Source: Nematostella vectensis
Taxonomy: Eukaryota > Cnidaria > Anthozoa > Actiniaria > Edwardsiidae
Assembly: GCF_932526225.1 (NCBI RefSeq)
Contig: NC_064036.1
Coordinates: 1,302,001 to 1,366,000, forward strand
Direction of reading: 5' to 3'
DNA length: 64,000 nt
The position numbers and the translations under genes were made by a program. The notes below the pieces were generated by a model. That model was not told the origin of the DNA. It did no database searches and worked only from the letters and a program-made list of their open reading frames with translations. Positions 1-12,200 of the stretch are shown here, in pieces. The stretch's first letter is position 1, and each line of letters opens with the position of its first letter.

Positions 1-1217
1 CTGTGCGTTTTCTGTGCGGTTTTGCGGTTTTCGCACCCCCTTACACCCCCCTCTATATCATATGCACATATGAGCCAATGTTGAGAAGACCATGCTAAGT
101 ACGTTTAATATTAAGATACACCTATAATTGGCAAATTTAGGAATAATTTCAGCTGTGTCGTGACTAACTAACGTGAATAATAAGTACAGTGTGTATGCAT
201 AGGAAAAAAAGCTTAACTTATACACTATCATATGATTGTCACCGTTTGTGCAATATCGTAGTCTTTTAAAGACAACCAAAGACAAGGCAGCAAGTAATGC
301 TACAATGGTACACTTAAAGTAGAATACCCAGTTCTTATATAACATTCAGAGAAGGGAAGTATAAAGAAGTTTGAAGTTATTCAATATACCCAAAATACAA
401 ATATAGCGGAAAAAGCAGTTTTACCTCGCTCTGCAAACCGTGCATTCGAAAGTCCTGACCAGAGGCTCCACATTGCTTTGCTCCATTGCAGACTGATCAA
501 AACAAACTATGAGTAGCTCCTCATCTGCTCATGTCCTGCCTCTCAAGTTAGCATAAATGATCAAAGTCGAGTTGTGCCAGAGACCGGAAGAAATTCCCAC
601 GGACGTAGATTGAGGTCGAGTCCGCGGACTTCCAGCGGAAATCTCACCGGGAAGCATAAGGGTGTAGGCATGGAAATGTTTTGTCACCTGAAGGGGGGGG
701 GGGGGGGGGGGGGAAAGCAACTATTTTTTTCCCTTACTTTTATCAAAATCCTCACGCATGCCCCCCCCCCCTCCCCCCCCGGGATAATCAAATGAACTTT
801 CCCTAATCTCGACTAAGGAACGCGTAGATGGCCTAGCAAAGGTTCCGTATTTAAATGAAACTTTAAACGGGCAAAGTCTACAACAGTCGTTTGCAAGTAA
901 TTCAACAGGCTTAGGTGCTATTTTTACGTTTTATGGGGATTAGCTGCATCTTGCATTATTACCTTTGCGCAGCGCTAAGATTTTAGCTCTATCTACGTGA
1001 GTTGTTTTGTTTTGAATTCGAGAATCAAATATGATTAATAATCGACAACAATTGTGTGACATGTTATTTAGCTGTCAATTTTCCGTCACGTGTTATATTA
1101 GCGGCGTCGAACGAAAAAGGCGAGACATACTGTAGGCGTTCTTTTCCCCCTGCTCTCCCCCTCCCCCTTTCACGCGCTTTTTTCCTCCCCCTCCCCCTGC
1201 GGAGCGCATTACCCAAT
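1..1217. other. Intergenic, low-complexity stretch without a recognised gene
   Basis: I see no convincing coding exon here. The stretch holds a run of 21 G (693-713) and a C-rich run (761-780), which could pair as an inverted repeat or form quadruplex structures. It also holds one copy of a dispersed repeat (591-638). From about 1080 to 1210 the sequence becomes CpG- and CT-rich, as expected near a promoter of the doubtful gene that follows. Confidence 0.5.
591..638 (+). repeat. Dispersed repeat copy 1 (inverted partner at 2640-2687)
   Basis: These 48 bases match the reverse complement of 2640-2687 at about 42 of 48 positions by eye. Both contain the core TTCCCACGGACGTA and then GAGTCCGCGG. 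Two diverged copies in opposite orientation 2 kb apart suggest a short mobile element. No transposase is present and the family was not recognised. Confidence 0.55.
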
Positions 1218-1721
1218 ATGGCTGCTGGGTTATGCGAACTCCATGTTTTCGGGGTTTTCGTGCCGGGAAAACTATCAAAGCCTACAGGTAGGCTAAAGAG
1301 CGCGCGTGTTCGTTGTTTTGCGTCTCTGGTAATCACAACAAAGACCGTAAACATTGTACACAGGATTAGCTGAGAGGGGAGTGGAGGTGTTGCGCAGCGG
1401 GAGAGCTTTACCCAGTTTTTTTTTTTATTATTATTTTTATCTCCCGGTTTATGACAAAATATCGATTAGTCGAGTTGTTTTTGAAGTAAAAGTTGAATTT
1501 TAGCCACAAAGTTATGCAATTCTTATAGTTTGTATTCAAGTTATGACGTTTTCGAGGTTTTTCGAGAAACTTTAAATGAGCCTTTTCCAGGCGTTTCTTG
1601 TAGACCATCCCCCAATACTGAAATGCTTGCAGATATGGACCAATCAAGTTTGACCATATTTTCGTGCAAATTGTTGAGAAATTGGCTCATACTTTGGAGC
1701 CGTTTTCGCGCGAGGTTGTAG
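1218..1721 (+). CDS. Doubtful two-exon small gene, unknown function
   Basis: A possible first exon (1218-1287) starts with ATGGCTGC in a CpG-rich context and ends at a donor-like ACAG|GTAGGC. A possible second exon (1591-1721) follows an acceptor-like CCTTTTCCAG and ends in TAG. The phases agree (1 and 1), giving a 66-residue protein that starts MAAGLCELHVFG. I do not recognise the protein and it has no clear domain. A phase match by chance is one in three, so this may be a coincidence, or only the 5' end of a gene whose later exons I could not see. It is listed because the start context and both splice sites look reasonable. Confidence 0.2.
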
Positions 1722-3791
1722 GTTGTAAATCATGCCGGCCACAAACTTCAAGGCTCATCAGAGAGAATTTTTAGGCGCTCTGTGGTTAGGATACGATGGA
1801 ATAAAATTCTGGCCTCTCAAAAAGTAGTTGATATTGACGTTCTTGACATCGAACCATTAGTCCAGTCAATCTAGTGTTTTACCAAAAAGTAATTGCAACA
1901 CAAGTAATTTCGAAAGTGAACATCGCGAAAATTTCGATCAAAGTTTCACCATTTTATCATATTTTATCAAATAAATATAAACTAAGATTGTACAAGCGTA
2001 ATATCGTTTGAATATATTATTCAGAATATTTGTTATCAAGTTGAATGAATTTCTGGAAAAACAGACTTATTTTACCTATCATCTTTTCTTTCGCTTTACG
2101 ATAGGGTACCCAACAACAACAAGAGAACAAAAGAAACACACATCTTCGAGCAAAACTCTGTGCTTTGCTAATCTCCCCACCCCACCCCCCTAAAAAAATG
2201 TCAATTTATAAGGTAATTTCTATAGCCTCCTCGATGAGTATTAATTGAGTATTTTTAAGTACTTTTAATAAGTTACTTATGACTGTGAAAATCGAAAATG
2301 TATTTAGAAAACAGGTATCAAAGACATGTTGTAAATAAAACTTCATAAAGAGGTACCCAATAAGTAAGTAAAGTACTTTACTCAATTAAGCTTACTTTAA
2401 TACTTAAAATAGAACAAAGGAAAAAAAAATTAAAGCAGCCGCCAGTGTCATGGTTCAAAGTTATAAAGAAACATTATTTGAAAAAAAATGGTTGGAAAAT
2501 TTCACTCAGCATACAACAAAGGCAGGAATTGTCTCTCTTACTCGTATAGGTACATAAGAGAAACGTAACTTTTTCGTCGTATGGCCGTCATCTTGTTTGA
2601 TGCTCGTTTCCGAAGTTGTTCGAAAGTTGTTCGGTATGACCGCTGGGAGGCCGCGGACTCAACCACAATTTACGTCCGTGGGAAATTGCTTCCCTCCAAA
2701 AGCATATGATCGAGTTACCGAGGATTCTATTATAACATTGGTATTTCTGTGGTTGAAAATAGGGGAGAGCTAGGCACTAGTGAGGTCGCAAAACACACAC
2801 TATGGGCTGGGAGGGTTAGGGTTTGGGGTTTGGTCATCGTGGTCGAGCATGTGGACCGCAAGATATACGTTTCAAAACAAGGTATGCTTAGGGTAGCAAA
2901 TGGTTTTCCAATTTCCTGCTTGAATACTTGTTTTCTCGATTTTTGTTTTCATTTCTTCGTTTTTTAATTTCAAAATTCGCGATACACAATACGCAGTCTC
3001 CTACGGCACTTACACGTCTTCCTCTTCCTAGTGCTTGAGTTGTTTGCGTGAAAAAGGTGCTACGAGAAATACTAATGTAGGACAAAAAAGCATTTTATCT
3101 TCTCTTATCCATTCTTCCTTTGGTTATGCAAGCTGCTTCAATTTCACAATTGAATTGCGTATACCACACGCCTGCCTACACATTAATCCTATTTCTCAGG
3201 GAGCCAATGATTGAACCACCACTTGGAAATGTGGTGAACGAAATTGAACATTCCGCTGGTTTAAAAGCTTATTCGGGTTCTATTTCAAGTGACCTTTTTT
3301 TCTTCAAAAGTACAATTGGTGGCCTTTTTTCAGTCGAAAAAGGCGAGGACTGAATCGCATGAATCGTAAAAAAAAATAATAACACGTACGTCATTTCCTT
3401 TGTAATCGGAAAAGGATATTTTCTCTCGTAACTAGTCACGGGATAACAAGGATCAAGGAAAGGAGAGCAAGCCAAGAGCAAGGTTAATACAGCGCGTCCC
3501 CAGTCAGTCTGATCCACTCGAGGAACAACTCATCGCATTCTTCGCCACTAGAAGTATCACATCAAGTATTATTGGGGTCTCATACCTCGCGCACTTGGCG
3601 GATTAATAACTCCCCGGATGACACAACGCTTACAGTCGAGCAATACAAGTAAATACTCATAAGTGCTTTGTATATTAAGGAGTTTATTGTCCTAAAACAC
3701 ATCGCCAATATGCTTACACAAAGCCTTTAAATTACGAGAGATCGCGGGATCGCATCAAACAGTGGAAGCGCTGAGAAAAAGTCTGAATACA
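1722..3791. other. Intergenic stretch upstream of the first GPCR
   Basis: AT-rich sequence with no convincing exon. It contains the inverted partner (2640-2687) of the repeat at 591-638. An imperfect inverted repeat built on TAAGTACTT-like motifs lies between about 2240 and 2400. The last few hundred bases presumably hold the promoter and 5' UTR of the receptor gene, but I could not point to a specific TATA box or initiator. Confidence 0.45.
2640..2687 (-). repeat. Dispersed repeat copy 2 (inverted partner of 591-638)
   Basis: On the minus strand this repeats the 48 bases at 591-638 with about six differences, sharing the core TTCCCACGGACGTA. The flanks of the two copies do not match beyond the core, which argues for a dispersed element over one large inverted duplication. 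Confidence 0.55.
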
Positions 3792-5347
3792 ATGGCGGCG
3801 ATGCAGACATTCAATGACAGCGCTGAAATAATAACGTCTATGAACTTCACAGTGCCCCCAAGAATCACCGCATTCGCCGAGGAGCCTCGCGCGGTTTTTA
3901 TCTTACGACTAGTGGTGGGCTGTGTAATCGCTATCACAGGCTTCGTTTGCAATGCCATTGTGATAGTACACATAACTCGGCGGTGCCGAAGACTTTCTCT
4001 GGTGGAATTCTACATTCGCAACCTCGCAGTTGCCGACTTGGGGATCTTGTGCGGGAGCTATCCGATAGCTGTGATCCGTGAACAGTTCCATGGCGCTTGG
4101 CCCCTGGGGGAAGTTATGTGCTACTATGGGTACCCCCTGACAGAAGTGTTTTATGCCGTCTCTGTGTGGTCTATTACTGCCATTGCAGCTGAGAGGTATC
4201 AGCTCGTCAGAAAGAACTTCCAAAAAGTCTCTCATAAGCGGTCCTCAAGTAAGACAAGGCAAGGCACATAAGAGAAACTCTAAAACTAAGATGCTTTTTC
4301 ATAGTATAGCCTTTAGCCCATCAAGGGTCTCGAAGGGAGAAAGGGGCAGGAGGGCTTAATCCCATTTTCCTTGGCGCCTTTGGTTGTGAAGTTATATGTC
4401 TAGTCGTAGCCGCTTAGCTACAAGAGGTTTTGTTTCATAGGCAAGCTCCAATTTGAAGCTAGAGCATTCTGCTAAGGATGCGCAACGTCAACAGCGTCAA
4501 GAGAAGGCTTTCTTAGTGAATAAAATGAGCCCGTCGCCCCAAATAAAACCAAACAAAGCACACTTATTTGATATGGGGAGTATTTTGTGCTGCTATTAGG
4601 TATATATTTGAGTAGCCTTGTTATACTTCCCTTACTAAATGTCTCTCATTCCATTCAAGATGGCGCAACACGTTTATCATATGGCTGGGTTCCTTCTCCC
4701 TGACGTCACTTCCGCTCTTTTTTATCATGGACTACAAGAACACTTCCGGTGAGGGGGGCACCTGTAAGTTCTCGTGGCCCTCCGGCATGCACCACGTGTA
4801 CGTGGTCTCCCTTACGATCCTTCAGTACATCCTCCCAATGGGGATCATATCATTTACTTACCTCCACATCGCCAAGGAGATCAAAACAAGCAGCAAGTTC
4901 CATCGGCGAACAATACGAACGTCAGATATCAAGAAATCATGGGGTATACAGAAGTTTGACTCCCACGAAGAGCGCAGGTTGAAGGAGAACAAGCGCGCAC
5001 GCAAGCTGTTGACGCCGCTAGTGCTCGTATTCGCCGTGACTATGTTCCCGCTAAACACGCTTCGTTTGGTTGTACTGCTATGGCAAGCAGCCACGGAATG
5101 GACATATTTCCTTATCGTTTATAATCTCTCGGTTTTTGGGATTGTCGTGAATTCCGCCGCAGACCCGATCATTTATTCGATTGTGTCTAAGGAGTTTGAT
5201 TTTAAGGTTTGTTGGCACTGGCTGCGTTTGTGTTCGCAGCGCATGCGCATGAGGAAAAGCTGGAACAATAAGGAGGAGGAGACGAGCGGCCTGGCGACAA
5301 CTCCTGAGACACCCGAGAAAGGAGATTTTTTGAATAATTCCTTCTGA
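3792..5347 (+). CDS. Class A (rhodopsin-like) GPCR, peptide-receptor type, two exons
   Basis: This is a predicted seven-transmembrane receptor at the plasma membrane; its ligand is unknown. Exon 1 is 3792-4240 and exon 2 is 4660-5347, giving 378 residues. The start is the first ATG of the frame (GCGGCGATG follows). Exon 1 carries an N-glycosylation site (NFT), TM1 with its Asn, TM2 with NLAVAD, the TM3 cysteine (VMCYY) and the ERY motif ending TM3. Exon 2 opens with the TM4 tryptophan (FIIWLG), then an ECL2 cysteine (GTCKF), TM5, a basic ICL3, TM6 (MFPLN) and TM7 with DPIIY in place of NPxxY. The cysteine pair and ERY fit peptide receptors of the galanin/QRFP/NPFF sort, but subfamily is inference. 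The in-frame join needs GT at 4241 in a poor context; the strong donor GTAAGA at 4249 would be out of frame. Either the weak donor is used, there is a base error, or the gene is damaged. Confidence 0.8.
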
Positions 5348-5554
5348 GGCAGGCCGCTAAAATAAGATAGTCAAAGATTACCCTTTTAAGGATGGACCAT
5401 TTGACTCAGGCCCTTAAATAATGAGCATACAATGACTGGCAGAAAAAATCACCAAATCCTACGGGGAAAAAATCGAGCAGCAAGACTGTCCAAGAAAAAA
5501 TTAGGGCACTCAATCCCTTCAAATATCAAATAGTCCGTCCCTTATAGACAGATT

Positions 5555-6234
5555 ACAATAACTAGGTGGGAACTAAATCAACAATAACTAGGTGGGAACT
5601 AAATCAACAATAACTAGGTGGGAACTAAATCAACAATAACTAGGTGGGAACTAAATCAACAATAACTGGGTGGGAACTAAATCAACAATAACTAGGTGGG
5701 AACTAAATCAACAATAACTGGGTGGGAACTACATCAACAATAACTAGGTGGGAACTAAATCAACAATAACTAGGTGGGAACTAAGTCAACAATAACTAGG
5801 TGGGAACTAAATCAACAATAACTAGGTGGGAACTAAATCAACAATAACTAGGTGGGAACTAAATCAACAATAACTAGGTGGGAACTAAATCAACAATAAC
5901 TAGGTGGGAACTAAATCAACAATAACTGGGTGGGAACTAAATCAACAATAACTAGGTGGGAACTAAATCAACAATAACTGGGTGGGAACTACATCAACAA
6001 TAACTAGGTGGGAACTAAATCAACAATAACTAGGTGGGAACTAAGTCAACAATAACTAGGTGGGAACTAAATCAACAATAACTAGGTGGGAACTAAATCA
6101 ACAATAACTAGGTGGGAACTAAATCAACAATAACTAGGTGGGAACTAAATCAACAATAACTAGATAGGAACTAAATCAACAATAACTAGGTGGGAACTAA
6201 ATCAACAATAACTAGGTGGGAACTAAATCAACAA
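5555..6234. repeat. 26-bp minisatellite, 26 copies
   Basis: The unit ACAATAACTAGGTGGGAACT plus AAATCA repeats without length change from 5555 to 6230 (676 bp, exactly 26 units), then a 4-base stub. Single-base variants (CTGGGTG, ACTACATC, ACTAAGTC) recur in the same order 260 bp apart (about 5663/5923, 5715/5975, 5780/6040). So a block of ten units was itself duplicated. It lies about 210 bp after the stop codon of the first GPCR, probably in or just past its 3' UTR. Confidence 0.97.
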
Positions 6235-9200
6235 AAGGTTGAAAAGGTGCAACAAAGACTCCGACGAAGGGCTAACGCTCGTCAGTTTTCATGGAGGCGT
6301 GAAATATACCATTTCAACCTTGCGTTCACCTATGGTTTACATGTGTTTGGAGCTTATGTTTTTCAGTAACAAGTGTTTATGATGTGTAATGTTGGTTGAT
6401 GCAAGCTATCATAATCATGAGAAATCAAATTAGAAATAAGAAAATGCTCGATTTTCTACGTATAAAGCCTAAGCTCGATTCAAATCAAAATCAAATGCAC
6501 CAAAACGAGAATGTTTAATGTCGTTCGAAATAAAACCCAGCGTAATCTGAGGCGTTAGCCTTTAAAGGTGGGAAGGGAGCCCAGTTGAGTGTAAACAGGG
6601 ATAAAGGGTGCGCGGACATAGATGGAAAAAGGATTTTAGGGGGGTTATGAGGGGCGGGAGTGCGCGCTTGTAGCCAAGAGATCCGCTGCCACGTGACCCC
6701 TGTCACCCTCCCCACCCCCTCGCGCGCACACCTTCAAGGCACGTGCTTCTGTCTGATAAACACAGGCGGTGACTACATGTGCAAACTGCGTACTTCACAC
6801 AGTGCTGCTGGTGGAACAAGCCAGCAAGAGCCAGATGACTTTCGCCCGTTGTTAGTCACGGTTGTCACTCGAGTTGCTATAGGAGTGTATCCAGGGCTTG
6901 CTAGGCGAGGGCGGTATTCAGAAATGTGTAAAATGTGACGATTTTTAAGAAAAGACCGCGCTTTTGGCGGCCGAAGGGTTGTGTGCCGTCAGTGTTTTGA
7001 CACAAACTATTAATACCTTTCATCGTTTCGCTTTTTTGGTGATAAAGATGTGTGGCTCACTTCCCACAAGGCCCAGCGGGTTTCCATGGACGACAAGCTA
7101 AAAGGTTTACCTATCAAAACTACGCACAGTTGGCGATAATAAATGACAAATAAAACTGGTCTAGCGCGCTTGTGTAATTTATTTCCTAACTCTTACTCTA
7201 AGCTAGCATGTGCAGAACACGACATTCACCAATGAAGTCATAGCTCTTCAAAATTGGTCTGATTTTTTTTACAAAAAAGGGTTCTCGAGATACAGACAGG
7301 GGGATATCCAGCCCATCGAAGAACTCGTGCCACGGAGCGACTCACGCCTTCATATAAAATAATAGACAGCACGGCAGGCTAAGCATGTCCTTTCATACAA
7401 TCAGCCTTAGGTACTGTTCTAAGGACATTCCTTTCCTCGTAACAAAACAAAAGCACTGCAAGTAAAAAGACACCCCGTAAGCCTGGCATATCCGATATTT
7501 CAAGAAAAATTAGAAGTATAAAAATGACCGTGATCTAGTGTGAAAAGGTAATATCCGGGCTAGGCTTAGCTCGCTTGATCTAAAGCACTAATTGCTTATA
7601 CACTTGTAAGTAAGAGGTCGCACTGCGGTCACTCAAAATTGTAATCATAATTAGAAAACATATCTAATAACATCCAAACACGTATAGCGAAAATGCTAAA
7701 AGATTGGGTGTGACTTGAATGTAGTTTAAAATAGGGTGGCGTTTGTTGCTTTCCTGTTTTCTTTGATTTATTTTTAGAGACTTTATTCGACTGAAGATCG
7801 CTTTTAAATTGAGCTTAAATGTTGTCGTCGGCCGTGATGTTTTGCCTGGTCGGGCGCTAACAGATCAGTCGCTAATCGATCCCTGACGTAGACCAAGCAG
7901 CACCACTTGTGGGTTTCACTGTCTCAAATTCTTTTTTCGAAATGCTTCAGGCGGATAGAAACCTCATCGATTAGCTTTAGAGAATTGTCTACAAAAACAA
8001 AGCTTTTCCTGATTATAAAGACTATATGACACTAAGGTCTTAAAAAGTGTAGCCGGCCGAAAGCATTAATGTTTTATGCCCTAACCGCAGTATAAGGTAA
8101 ACCTATATTTTAAATGGATTTTGCTAGGTAATTGTCGAAGTTATTTCGGCTGAGAAACTAATGGTTTTTAATTTAACCCCTCGTGTTTGAAGTTCCGGGC
8201 TTTATTGCATTATTACAGGACTTGGTCTCACTTCTCGAATGCATCACGAATTTAGCAGGAGCGTTTGGTGACAACCTTTATCTGTTTGGACACTAAACTC
8301 AGGCACCCTTTGCCTCTTGGCAATATAGAACCATTCCTTCACAACAAGAAGATAATTGGATCGAGGTTAGTACAGTTTTTCCTCTTTAGTCTATTTTTTT
8401 CGTATTTGCGTGTTAAACTGAACGTTTATATGAAATTATTTGCACTAGCTCACCTGGATAGCGCTAGTATGTTGTGATCATAAGTTGTTATTAAATATAG
8501 ATTAATAACTTGTGATATGACCAATTATTTTTGCCGCCACTGTTTCTGCTAGTTTTATTTACTTCGTAGCTAATTTTATTACAATTTCATTTAGTGCTTA
8601 ATGATTTTCATTTTTCTTTTTTTATTCGACCACTAAGGTGTCAACGCGACCACAATTTAGGAATAATTATAATTTGATCTTTGTAATTTGCCTAAAAACC
8701 TCCATCTTCAGGGTTTGCTGGTAGCTTGTCGATAGTTAAGTGTTTATCGGGGCCTTTTGGGGAAACAACTGACAATCTTTGGACACCGTGTATCCTAAAC
8801 TTTGTTATTAATCACGGAAATGATCACCAACATGCTGCTGACACCCTAGGCAGGCAGCAATAACTTATTATCCCCCCGTCTGTGCACAACGCGTCTCTAA
8901 ACAACTATTTTGACGCCTGTTGCAGGTGTTTCACGCAAGGGGGCTAGCGCTGCCCCCTCAAACTGCCGAGAACCTTTCGATAAGAGAGCGTTGCTGTTTT
9001 GTTGCAAGGTCAAAACTTATTGTTGTGTATCATTTTTATTTTGTATTTTTTGCACAGCGCAAATTGTTTGTATTAAACAATATACGCCTATTGCGTATGT
9101 TTTATTCGTTGTTGGTTTTGATTTGGGCGACGTCGTCATGATGATGATATTATACTCCTTATTTTGTCGTGTTAATGTCTACACTGACTAGCCTGGGCTT

Positions 9201-12200
9201 TTTTCAGTCATTTAACTGCATTTTGAACGGTCCCCCACCCCCCTTGGCCGTCAAAAAGTGGGTTATTTTTTATTAAAGGAACACATACTATCTTCCTTCC
9301 ATCTGATACATATATGGGCTGATCAACTAGTCGACCGTTTATAAAAACCCTACACATTGCGATCTTCAGGTGACTTTATCACAACAAACGTGGCAAAGAA
9401 AAAGCGGTGTCAATGTGGACCATTGTACCTGAAGTGCAAATGGATAGATTCACTTGGTGATGCTTAAAGTTTGCTCTTCGGGGCATTGGCTGCAATCTTT
9501 CCACACATGTTTGTATACTTGCGTTTTCTCATGACCTGTCTACTGGGTTATCATAACTTCTTTTGCGAAATGAAATTTCCTCATTTTGAGACGTTTGGCG
9601 AAGTGTATTACTAGTATAAATTTTCTGAAATATCCAATTTTACCAAGATATTTCATTTTTATTTGCCAGCGTAACGCTCTTACCTTTCACCAAATCAAGC
9701 GCATGCGTAGAAAGCGCGCGCACGGTCAAATTTTCCCGCCAATGCGTCCGCTAATCAAGCTACAACTTGAGTCAAGGTATGAGAAAATGATATAATTGAT
9801 TCCTGCTATGTGTGCGTCAGCAAGAATAGATAATAAACCGGTAATAAATGCTCACTTAAAAAAAGCACAAGAAATTCCTCACTTGGCGAATTATCGTTGA
9901 ACAAAAACATAAGGGTATCGTCTTCACAAGAAAAGTGATCATTAGAAAGGGATCATTAGAAAAGTGACCATTAAAAAAGGCTTCATGCAATGGCACCATT
10001 AACTTTTTTTCCCTTTTTTGTCATTTCACCTCCTATTTCTGCAAAGCACAAAGGCATTTGCTTTTAAAGTATCAACAAAAATATATGACTTTTAATGAAT
10101 ATATATAGGCACCACTTAGCTTAAGGTAAAGTTCATAAGCAAACAATCTCCCTCAAACGCCGCAAGGTACATTTTAGAATTACAGGATTCAAAACCGCAC
10201 ATTTAGCATTTCAACAATCTTTTATTTGAGATTAATTGGTATTTTTAAAAGGCAAACAGCTAATAAATAATTAAGTAGCCATATATATCTTTGAAATATA
10301 TCTTTCAGACATAGGATGCTTTTGCTGCATACGCATATGATACAACATGGCGGGTTTGACACAGAGGTGCGATAACTAAGTAGTTGGTACAATTTAAAGT
10401 GTCCTTGGCTGGTTTAATCGACCCCATGCTTCGAGCGTTAGATTTTTTTAGCCGGTTGCTTTACAGACTTATGAATTAGTCTTTTTCTTCTGAACTAGGG
10501 GGGGGGGGGGGGGTGCATGGAACAAATGGCTGTGACCCAGGAAACTCGCTAATCCAAACATTGACATATAAGCCCTGAATACGGTCAAGTGGAGACGCGA
10601 TGTGTAGTGCAAAATTTTGCAGTAAAGAGTAGCTGCTTCTTTACCTTTTAAAACGCAATATATTTTAGACGGCTAGCAAATGCAATATAGGGCGTTAGTG
10701 TTTAACTGAGAGAATTGTATGCATAAGTCAACTTGCGAATAAAAAATGATACTGATTTTTTCCCCTTCACTATCGGCTGATCTTAATTCAAGGCACCAAT
10801 CAACGCAGTGAAGATAAAAAGAATTTGAAGTCATTCCCTAGCCCATTTCTCTTCAACGGTCACACTGGCGCGAGAAGGTGCATGTAATTTTTGCCGATCT
10901 TGAAGCATTTTCACTCGTGAAGCTTTGTTCAACAGCTGTTTCTCAGCACTTTTGCCTCACGCGGTAACTTCGAGAAATCAGAACCGCGACAAAAGGCTCA
11001 GATGGTGTGGGTGCGCCTTGTTCTGGTTGGAATCGAGACTACGACTTAGCTCTTCGGCTAAATAGACGGTATTTATCACAGCTACAATGCACAAATGTCC
11101 ATCACACATTACTGACGAATGGTGTTTTCCCAAAGGTTTAGTTTGCTTGTAATAGCATTTAGTCTCTTGGTTATTATGCGTATGAGGTTTATTTCTTTGC
11201 GGTCGATCGGTAAATATTGAAAAGCATATTTATTATTCTAGAAATCGAACTATTAGTATATAACCCATCAAAGGTTTTTTTGTCGGTGCGGGGATTTTTT
11301 TTTTCATTCGTTCCGAAATCTGTACGTTTCTCCGCGATCTCATTGTTGGTTTGAAGTTGTGATAAAAAGACACCCCTGGCGAAGGAGCCAATCGCACTGC
11401 CCTAATGACAGGATGTTTTTGTGCACACCGCGCGCTAGAACTCTTACTGAAAGCCGACCTTACTTTTCTCCTAACCAGATGAAACTCGATGGTCTCGTTC
11501 CCATGTATGGATTAACGACGGTTAACCGCTCGCTAAGCTTAAGTAACCCCTCAGTTACATTAATTATCTATTTATCGATAACAAGCACTGTTGGAGGTAG
11601 TTTTAAAAGATTTTCTTAAGAAAACCGCTTAGCATTTTCAGAAAGGGTATCTTTAGAGACCATTTTTTCACCATTAAGAGATCCGCATCGAAAAGGGAGA
11701 GCTTTTTTCTTTCCTTTAATTCCTTTTAATTTCCTATAATTATGGTTTGCGCTATTTGTTTTAGAAAATATGCTATTAACGTTTTATTTGTAAACATAAT
11801 GTAATAATGGATACGGTCAAGCTGACTTTAATCGCGAAGAACACAGATAAAACAGCCATTTCACGTCAGCGTTCAGTGCACCAACGGACAGGGTGACGAA
11901 AATATGATGAAAAGCAGACAGATTTCAAGATTTTTTCCATGGTCTGGCATTCAATGAGACAAGTTTTATTGGCATAAGTGTGAGTTGATATTATTTCTAA
12001 TTGCAGATTAAAGGGAAGCTTGTGGGGGCTAAAGTGCTGTTCAGATTAAAGGTAAGCTTTCATGTACGGCATATCACCCTGGTAATCTTTCTTCCATGAC
12101 ATTAAATGCCTTATGAACACAATATTTAATCCTTTAAGAAAGCCAATTAGAAATTTGATTAAAACGTTTTTGCTGAAAAAAGGAAATCTTGTAGATTGTG

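Noticed and set aside
1056-1373. Open frames of 96-105 codons on both strands
   Set aside because: Low-complexity CT-rich sequence; the only part with gene-like signals is 1218-1287, listed separately.
5555-6234. CRISPR-like direct repeats
   Set aside because: Units abut with no unique spacers, and the genome is eukaryotic. The same holds for the other arrays.
8910-9191. 93-codon frame rich in hydrophobic residues
   Set aside because: No family match that I know, no splice signals, and an overlapping frame is equally open.
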